From Bacillota bacterium (lineage in GTDB: Bacteria > Bacillota_B > Desulfitobacteriia > Desulfitobacteriales > Desulfitobacteriaceae): a DNA stretch of 11,739 nucleotides. The notes below the pieces were generated by a model. That model saw nothing but the letters and a program-made list of their open reading frames with translations. It made no database searches and had not been told where the DNA came from. This document shows, piece after piece, positions 7,187-11,739 of this stretch. Position 1 is the first letter of the stretch. Each line of letters opens with the position of its first letter. The stretch spans positions 1 through 11,739 of the forward strand of contig JAJYAS010000039.1 of assembly GCA_021779415.1 (NCBI GenBank). The letters are read 5' to 3'. The position numbers were made by a program, and so were the translations under genes.

Positions 7187-8302
7187 CGGGTTCGACAGCA
7201 AAATGTCTTAGCCGATTTTAACCGCATAAACCAGGAGCTTTGCAGTTATTCCACAAAGGCTCAGATCTGGTCTGGCTTTATGATGCCGTTTATGAGCGTA
7301 ATCAATAACATAAGCTTTGCTTTTATAGCGTGCATCGGAGGAATACTGTCGGTCAAGGGAGTGATAACCGTCGGGGTGGTGGTGAGCTTTCTTACATATT
7401 CAAAACAGTTCGGGCAGCCCCTAAATAATATAGCCGGAATGTTCAATAACATTCAGTCGGCTCTGGCTGGTGCGGAAAGAGTTTTTGAAATAATGGATGA
7501 AGAGGAAGAAGCTCCTGATATAACCAGTATTAAGGAGCTGACAAACCCTAAAGGAGAGGTCGAGTTTTGTAAGGTGTCGTTTTTCTACAATCCCGGCAGG
7601 CCCGTTTTAAAAAATATAAATTTCAAAGTTAGCTCCGGAGAAGTGGTTGCGTTGGTCGGTGAAACCGGAGCTGGTAAAACAACCATTGTAAACCTTCTGA
7701 CCCGCTTCTACGAATTGGACCAGGGAAAAATTTTGATAGATAATACAGATATAACAGAGATTTCTAGAAAAAGCCTGAGAAACTGTTTTTCTGTTGTACT
7801 ACAAGACACCTGCCTTTTTACAGGTACGATATATGACAATATCAGATATTCAAGACCGAGTGCATCGGATAGTGAAGTTAAAGAGGCCGCAAAATTGGCT
7901 CATGAGTATGAGTTTATATCCCGCTTGCCGAAGGGGTATGACACGATTGTAACTGGAAGCACTGACAACCTCAGTCAGGGCCAGCGCCAATTGCTGGCGA
8001 TTGCCCGGGCCATTCTGTGCAATGCCCCAATCTTAATTCTGGATGAAGCCACAAGTAGCGTTGATACCAAAACTGAAAAGGAAATTCAGCAGGCGCTTCT
8101 GATGCTTATGAAAAATCACACCAGTTTTTTAATCGCGCACCGTCTTTCAACAATTCGCGATGCTGATAAAATATTGGTCATTGGTAGTGGGGAGATATTG
8201 GAGAGCGGAACTCATGACGAGCTTATGAAAAACAAAGGAAATTATTATGAAATGGTAATAAGTCAAATGGGATATGATAAGGATATGTATGATACTAATT
8301 GA
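7187..8302 (+). pseudogene. 5'-truncated ABC exporter (MsbA/MdlB-type half transporter)
   Basis: Recognisable sequence starts near 7187 (RVRQQNVLADFNRINQEL), directly after a TAG at 7181-7183. This matches the cytoplasmic loop between the fourth and fifth membrane helices of type IV ABC exporters. It continues through the last two helices into a complete nucleotide-binding domain. Numbering from the ATG at 7280, Walker A GETGAGKT is at 127-134, the Q-loop glutamine at 175, the signature LSQGQ at 231-235 (a common variant of LSGGQ), Walker B ILILDE at 251-256 and the switch H287. About 370 of the usual 580-600 residues remain. The first four helices and the start are missing, and no good ribosome binding site precedes the internal ATG. 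A working exporter is unlikely, although a free ATPase fragment could be made from 7280. The frame is otherwise undamaged, so the truncation is probably recent. Confidence 0.8.
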
Positions 8303-8322
8303 AGCTTGATGAGGAGTAGTCT

Positions 8323-9837
8323 TTACACAATGGGAAATTCTCTGGGGAAAAATATAAAGAACGTTGTGCCTTTATCCAGTTCGCTTTTTACATCGATCCT
8401 ACCGCCCCGTAAATTCACGATTTCCCAAACAATAGATAATCCTAATCCAGCGCCACTACCGGATTTTCTTTCTCTTGAGCGGCTGCCACGGTAAAAACGC
8501 TCGAAAACATAAGGCAGGTCTTTAGGGGAGATTCCTTCCCCATTATCCGTGACACTAAGGTATTTTTCATCATTATCGGTGCCAGTTTTTAAAGTTATCT
8601 TCCCATTTACAGGCGTGTGCTGAATGGCATTATGAATCAGGTTATAGATGATTTGCTTGAGTTCTCCAGACTCAACGGGTAGGGATAATTCTCCAGCTTG
8701 AATATCCAATGTACGGTAAGCCAATAATGAATTGAGCAGTGGCAAGAGTTCCGGAAGAATAGTTTGTACAGGTGTTCCCGGTTTGCCTTGTGGCTCCGGG
8801 GCTTCTTGTTTAGTTAAACGATTGAGAGTTAGTAAATCTTCTGTAAGGTGAATTAATCTCTCTGTTTCAGTAAGCATCGTTTCGTGTGCTGAAGTTAGGG
8901 TTTCTGGGTCTGTTTCAGGGCTGCGCAACAAGATTTCCAAGAATCCGCGGATGGAGGTTAGGGGAGTCCTTAATTCGTGGGATGCATCCGCAATAAATCT
9001 TGACATTTGTTCTTTGGCTTCGGTCGCTGTTGCCAAAGAACGATTAAGAGTTTCCAGCATGAGATTTAAGACAAAACGCAAATGCGCAATTTCTGAGGCG
9101 GATGGTTCTTCGGGAATGCGCAAGGTATAATTGCCGGCAGCTATTTTGCTGGAGATCTCGGACATGCGTGATAATGGCTCGAGGGGTTTTCTTAAAATAT
9201 AAAAGGTTAAAAGCCCGCCAACAACCAGGATAAACAAAGTGCTAACGAGAAAAACCTGAAATTGATGGTGGAGAGTATTATTAATTTGAGTCAAGGGGGT
9301 AGCCAACACAGCATAGCCAATTAAGGTGTTGGCTGGAGATAGCTTTGAATTTTGTCCTGATATACTAGTTACTGTTTCTTGGTTGAGGTATATTGGCCCC
9401 GAGATGACTAAGTAGCGAATCCCTTTTTGGGTGGTTAAAATTGTGTTCGTACGAAGTTTATTTTTTCGGACTTGATTCGTAAAAAATAATTTTTCCATGG
9501 CGAAGACATTGTTGGCCTTAGCATCCTGGCGGCTGAGGATGGCCTCAAATTCTTTATCTGGTGAAAAAAAACCAACGATAACACCAGGGCTAAGGCCGCT
9601 CCAAGCACTGGGAAAGGGTTGTTTATGGTTAAACCAGGTTTTCAGCTGATTAACATTAAATAAACCTATTTGGGCCTGTAAGTCCTGAGTTTCTCCTTTG
9701 ATCAAAAACTGATTTAAAGCTTGGTACTGGATTCCCCCCATGATTAGGGAAAATAGTAAAAGGCTCAACCAGAATCTTATCAACAACTTAAAGGTTAGGG
9801 AATTCTTCCAATGTTCTTTAGTGCTGGTTTCTGTCAT
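8323..9837 (-). CDS. membrane sensor histidine kinase
   Basis: The 504-residue protein senses a signal outside the cell and phosphorylates the response regulator encoded just upstream. A first membrane helix lies at about 17-36, an extracytoplasmic sensor region at about 37-193 and a second helix at about 194-214. A HAMP linker follows (about 215-268). The HisKA domain has the phospho-acceptor H287 in ADASHELRTPLTS. The HATPase domain has the N box around N399/N403, DNGEGI at 431-436, FERFYRG at 445-451 and GAGLGL at 462-467. All catalytic boxes are intact. The sensor region shows no fold I recognise. The start at 9837 is preceded on the - strand by AGTAGGTGTT. It follows the regulator gene by 48 bases, so the two are probably one operon. 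Its 3' end faces the ABC remnant 20 bases away, with no obvious terminator. Confidence 0.92.
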   Translation of the reverse strand: MTETSTKEHWKNSLTFKLLIRFWLSLLLFSLIMGGIQYQALNQFLIKGETQDLQAQIGLFNVNQLKTWFNHKQPFPSAWSGLSPGVIVGFFSPDKEFEAILSRQDAKANNVFAMEKLFFTNQVRKNKLRTNTILTTQKGIRYLVISGPIYLNQETVTSISGQNSKLSPANTLIGYAVLATPLTQINNTLHHQFQVFLVSTLFILVVGGLLTFYILRKPLEPLSRMSEISSKIAAGNYTLRIPEEPSASEIAHLRFVLNLMLETLNRSLATATEAKEQMSRFIADASHELRTPLTSIRGFLEILLRSPETDPETLTSAHETMLTETERLIHLTEDLLTLNRLTKQEAPEPQGKPGTPVQTILPELLPLLNSLLAYRTLDIQAGELSLPVESGELKQIIYNLIHNAIQHTPVNGKITLKTGTDNDEKYLSVTDNGEGISPKDLPYVFERFYRGSRSRERKSGSGAGLGLSIVWEIVNLRGGRIDVKSELDKGTTFFIFFPREFPIV

Positions 9838-9885
9838 TATAACACCTACTGTCGTTTAATCATTACTTTGCTTTCCACAGATTAT

Positions 9886-10578
9886 TCACTTGCTGTTTTG
9901 TGAAGGGACTAGACGATAACCGGCACCACGTACGGTTTGGATCCATAGATGTTCTTTGTCACCAAGTTTGTCACGAAGATAACGGACATATACTTCGACG
10001 ATATTATCTTCTCCCTCAAAGTCATAACCCCAAACGTGGTTTAAGATAGAACTTTTGCTGAGCACGCGGTTTGGGTTCCAAAGCATATAGGATAAAAGTT
10101 TATATTCAGTCGGTGAAAGGGGAAGAGAGCAACCGTTAAAAGCAATGGAATGGTGTGCCTCATCCAGACAAAAGGGACCTATAGTATGATGCCCTGTCAA
10201 GTCAGGGTAACGGTTGCGCAATTGGACTTCAATTCTGGCTAAAAGTTCTTCAAAATGAAAGGGCTTAGTCAAATAATCGTTGGCTCCTTGCCTTAATCCT
10301 TTAACAATGTCTGTAGAGGTATTCTTGGCTGTCAACATAATTATGGGAGCTTGTGTGATTTCCGGAACAGCTTCACATAAATCATACCCATCCATTACAG
10401 GCATCATTAAATCTAAAATAATTAGATGCGGAGAAAATTCAGGAATGAGGTCTAAGGCAATTTGTCCATTAGCGGCAGTTTTCACAAGATAGCCCTCTTT
10501 GCGTAAGCCTAAATCTAACATCTGCCTGATCGAAGGCTCGTCATCAACGACTAAGATACGAAACGAATACGGCACCAT
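9886..10578 (-). CDS. OmpR/PhoB-family response regulator
   Basis: The 230-residue DNA-binding regulator is the partner of the downstream kinase. The receiver domain (about 6-120) has D12/D13, the phosphorylated D56 in LIILDLMMP, T83 and K105 in the TKPF motif. The winged-helix domain (about 130-225) has LSPTEYKLLSYM, a recognition region ending in VEVYVRYLRDKLG, and the wing TVRGAGYRL. The frame is open up to an ATG at 10632, but I choose the ATG at 10578: AAGGATGTGA lies eight bases before it, the protein then begins just before the first receiver strand, and the 10632 ATG falls inside the predicted -10 box. The regulated process cannot be read from the sequence. No phosphate, nitrate or metal genes are nearby. 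Confidence 0.92.
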   Translation of the reverse strand: MVPYSFRILVVDDEPSIRQMLDLGLRKEGYLVKTAANGQIALDLIPEFSPHLIILDLMMPVMDGYDLCEAVPEITQAPIIMLTAKNTSTDIVKGLRQGANDYLTKPFHFEELLARIEVQLRNRYPDLTGHHTIGPFCLDEAHHSIAFNGCSLPLSPTEYKLLSYMLWNPNRVLSKSSILNHVWGYDFEGEDNIVEVYVRYLRDKLGDKEHLWIQTVRGAGYRLVPSQNSK

Positions 10579-10627
10579 TATATCTTTCACATCCTTAAAA
10601 ATATGCGAACTAATATGCGCTAAGGTT

Positions 10628-10656
10628 ATCATATAATCTTTACATTCCGTTCACAA
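10628..10656 (-). promoter_or_regulatory. sigma-A-type promoter of the two-component operon
   Basis: On the - strand, TTGTGA (10656-10651) and TATGAT (10633-10628) are separated by exactly 17 bases. Transcription would start near 10621, giving a leader of about 43 bases before the ATG at 10578. The -10 box contains the first in-frame ATG of the response regulator, so that codon cannot be the start if this promoter is used. Confidence 0.68.
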
Positions 10657-10750
10657 GAGAGGTATTTTGTTTTAACTTTTCAACGCTATCAAACCGGTAC
10701 CTTTTATAATTTCAATCAGGTCATCGATTTGTCGAGCCATGTCCTAAGAA

Positions 10751-10779
10751 TTTATTATCCTTTTATTGGGGATCATAAT
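10751..10779 (+). promoter_or_regulatory. possible promoter of the DUF3231 gene
   Basis: TTTATT at 10751-10756 and CATAAT at 10774-10779 are 17 bases apart and lie about 30 bases before the DUF3231 start. The -35 box is poor. CATAAT also resembles the -10 element of forespore sigma factors (CATnnTA type), but I see no good matching -35 for those. A TATAAT at 10705-10710 is an alternative without a convincing -35. Confidence 0.3.
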
Positions 10780-10807
10780 TGAGGATAGTACAAATGGGGA
10801 GGCAAAT

Positions 10808-11739
10808 ATGGATAATTTACAAGAAACGACTACACAAGGCCAACCTGAAAGGATTCCGTTTGGGGTTGTACAACATAACTTAGCAAACATAAGGCCAATG
10901 TCTTCCGAAATTGGTCATCTTTGGTCATCTTATATGGCGGAAAATATGTCAGTAACGATGCTAAAGCATATGGTTGCAAAATCGAAAGATCCCGATATCC
11001 ACAATGTCTTGCAACGGGCTCTTGATATCTCAAGCCAGCGCGTAAAATCGATGGAGGACATTTTTAACTCGATACAACATCCTATTCCAGCTGGTTTTGG
11101 CGAAAAAGATGTTGATAGCAATGCTCCAGAGCTTTTCTCAGAGGTGTTTTCATTAAGATATACGAGACTTATGACGAAATTTATTTTGTTTAATTATAGT
11201 TTGGCTTTTAGTGAGTCCTCACGTATTGATTTTCGAAAATTTTTCTCCGAATGTATCGACACTTCGAAAGAGGTTGTTGAAATAGCTAATGACGTCCTTT
11301 TAGCTAAAGGTCTTTATGTGAAGTCGCCTTACATTACGATTCCAGATCAAGTGGAATTTGTCCATGACAAAAGTTATTATGGCTCATTTTTTGGAGATGT
11401 GAGACCACTTAATGCCATAGAAATTAGCAATATTTTTTCCGTTATGGAGTTTAAGATGGCTGTTAGAGCTCTTAAGTTAGGATTTGCTCAAGTCATCAAG
11501 TCAGACAAGCTCAGGAAACATTTAACACGAGGACTACAGATTGCCGATAAACAGATAAAAGTCCTAGCTTCTTTTTTAGAGGACGAAGGTCTACATGGGC
11601 CAGAACAAGTGGATTATCAAGTCACTAGCTCTCAAGAATCCCCCTATAGTGACAAGTTAATGATGTTTCATGTTACTGTAACTATGGCATATATTATAGC
11701 TGCTTATGGTATCGGGCTAACGAATACAGCAAGAAAAGA
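10808..11739 (+). CDS. DUF3231 family protein (partial, cut by window end)
   Basis: The frame is open from the ATG at 10808 to the last base, giving 310 residues without a stop. GGGGAGG at 10796-10802 is a strong ribosome binding site five bases before the start. The protein has two similar helical units, about 32-150 and about 204-310. Compare EIGHLWSSYM, then LQRALDISSQRVKSMEDIF, with EISNIFSVME, then LTRGLQIADKQIKVLASFL. The SPYSDKLMMFH motif and the closing AAYGIGL stretch are typical of DUF3231, a family of about 330 residues found mainly in spore-forming Firmicutes. Probably only some 20 residues are missing. The fold is expected to be ferritin-like helical bundles, but no function is established. 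It is transcribed divergently from the two-component operon, so it may share regulation with it. Confidence 0.82.
   Translation, partial: MDNLQETTTQGQPERIPFGVVQHNLANIRPMSSEIGHLWSSYMAENMSVTMLKHMVAKSKDPDIHNVLQRALDISSQRVKSMEDIFNSIQHPIPAGFGEKDVDSNAPELFSEVFSLRYTRLMTKFILFNYSLAFSESSRIDFRKFFSECIDTSKEVVEIANDVLLAKGLYVKSPYITIPDQVEFVHDKSYYGSFFGDVRPLNAIEISNIFSVMEFKMAVRALKLGFAQVIKSDKLRKHLTRGLQIADKQIKVLASFLEDEGLHGPEQVDYQVTSSQESPYSDKLMMFHVTVTMAYIIAAYGIGLTNTARK

Noticed and set aside
7280..8302. A stand-alone, intact ABC ATPase starting at 7280
   Set aside because: Exporter sequence extends upstream of 7280 to about 7187 in the same frame, and the remaining part contains membrane helices of a fused half-transporter. 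It is therefore a truncated gene, not a separate ATPase subunit.
8306..8494. 62-codon + strand frame after the ABC remnant
   Set aside because: It lies entirely within the antisense of the histidine kinase C-terminal ATPase domain, whose motifs are clear on the - strand.
10911..10930. Perfect tandem repeat of TTGGTCATCT
   Set aside because: The 10-base unit is not a multiple of three, yet the frame reads a normal DUF3231-like EIGHLWSSYM segment through it. It is likely coincidence, not a recent duplication.
10830..11121. Two - strand frames of 63-67 codons
   Set aside because: They are antisense to the DUF3231 gene, which has a strong ribosome binding site, a long open frame and family motifs.

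Overview
The window looks like chromosomal DNA of a low-to-moderate GC, Gram-positive, spore-former-type Firmicute. The evidence is strong Shine-Dalgarno sites close to AAGGAGGTGA, mixed ATG and GTG starts, a DUF3231 protein (a family known mainly from Bacilli and Clostridia) and sigma-A-like promoters. A Desulfosporosinus/Desulfitobacterium-type clostridium would fit, but this is inference and no marker gene fixes it.

Region 1 (77-4782, + strand) is a galactarate catabolic operon: galactarate dehydratase (garD), a DapA-superfamily lyase in the place of the usual GarL aldolase, tartronate semialdehyde reductase (garR) and glycerate kinase (garK). Together they would take galactarate to 5-keto-4-deoxyglucarate, then to pyruvate plus tartronate semialdehyde, then to glycerate and phosphoglycerate. 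A 16-bp stem-loop lies between garR and garK. GarK runs at its C-terminus into a frameshifted leftover of a pyruvate kinase gene, which suggests that a fifth gene (pyk) was lost by deletion.

Region 2 (4727-8302, + strand) is a scarred stretch. It holds the pyk remnant, an intact PPC/DUF296 domain gene, a broken MalT-type LuxR regulator remnant, a strong terminator, a promoter followed by an exported protein gene with a one-base frameshift, another strong terminator, and a 5'-truncated ABC exporter that keeps only its last membrane helices and its nucleotide-binding domain.

Region 3 (8323-10578, - strand) is a two-component operon: an OmpR-family response regulator followed by a membrane histidine kinase. 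A good promoter upstream of the regulator shows that its start is internal to the longest open frame.

Region 4 (10808-end, + strand) is a divergently transcribed DUF3231 gene with two repeated helical domains, cut by the end of the window.

I see no rRNA, tRNA, CRISPR array, insertion sequence or phage gene. The most notable points are the enzyme replacement in the galactarate pathway and the row of decayed genes behind it. I do not see convincing evidence for a wholly new system.
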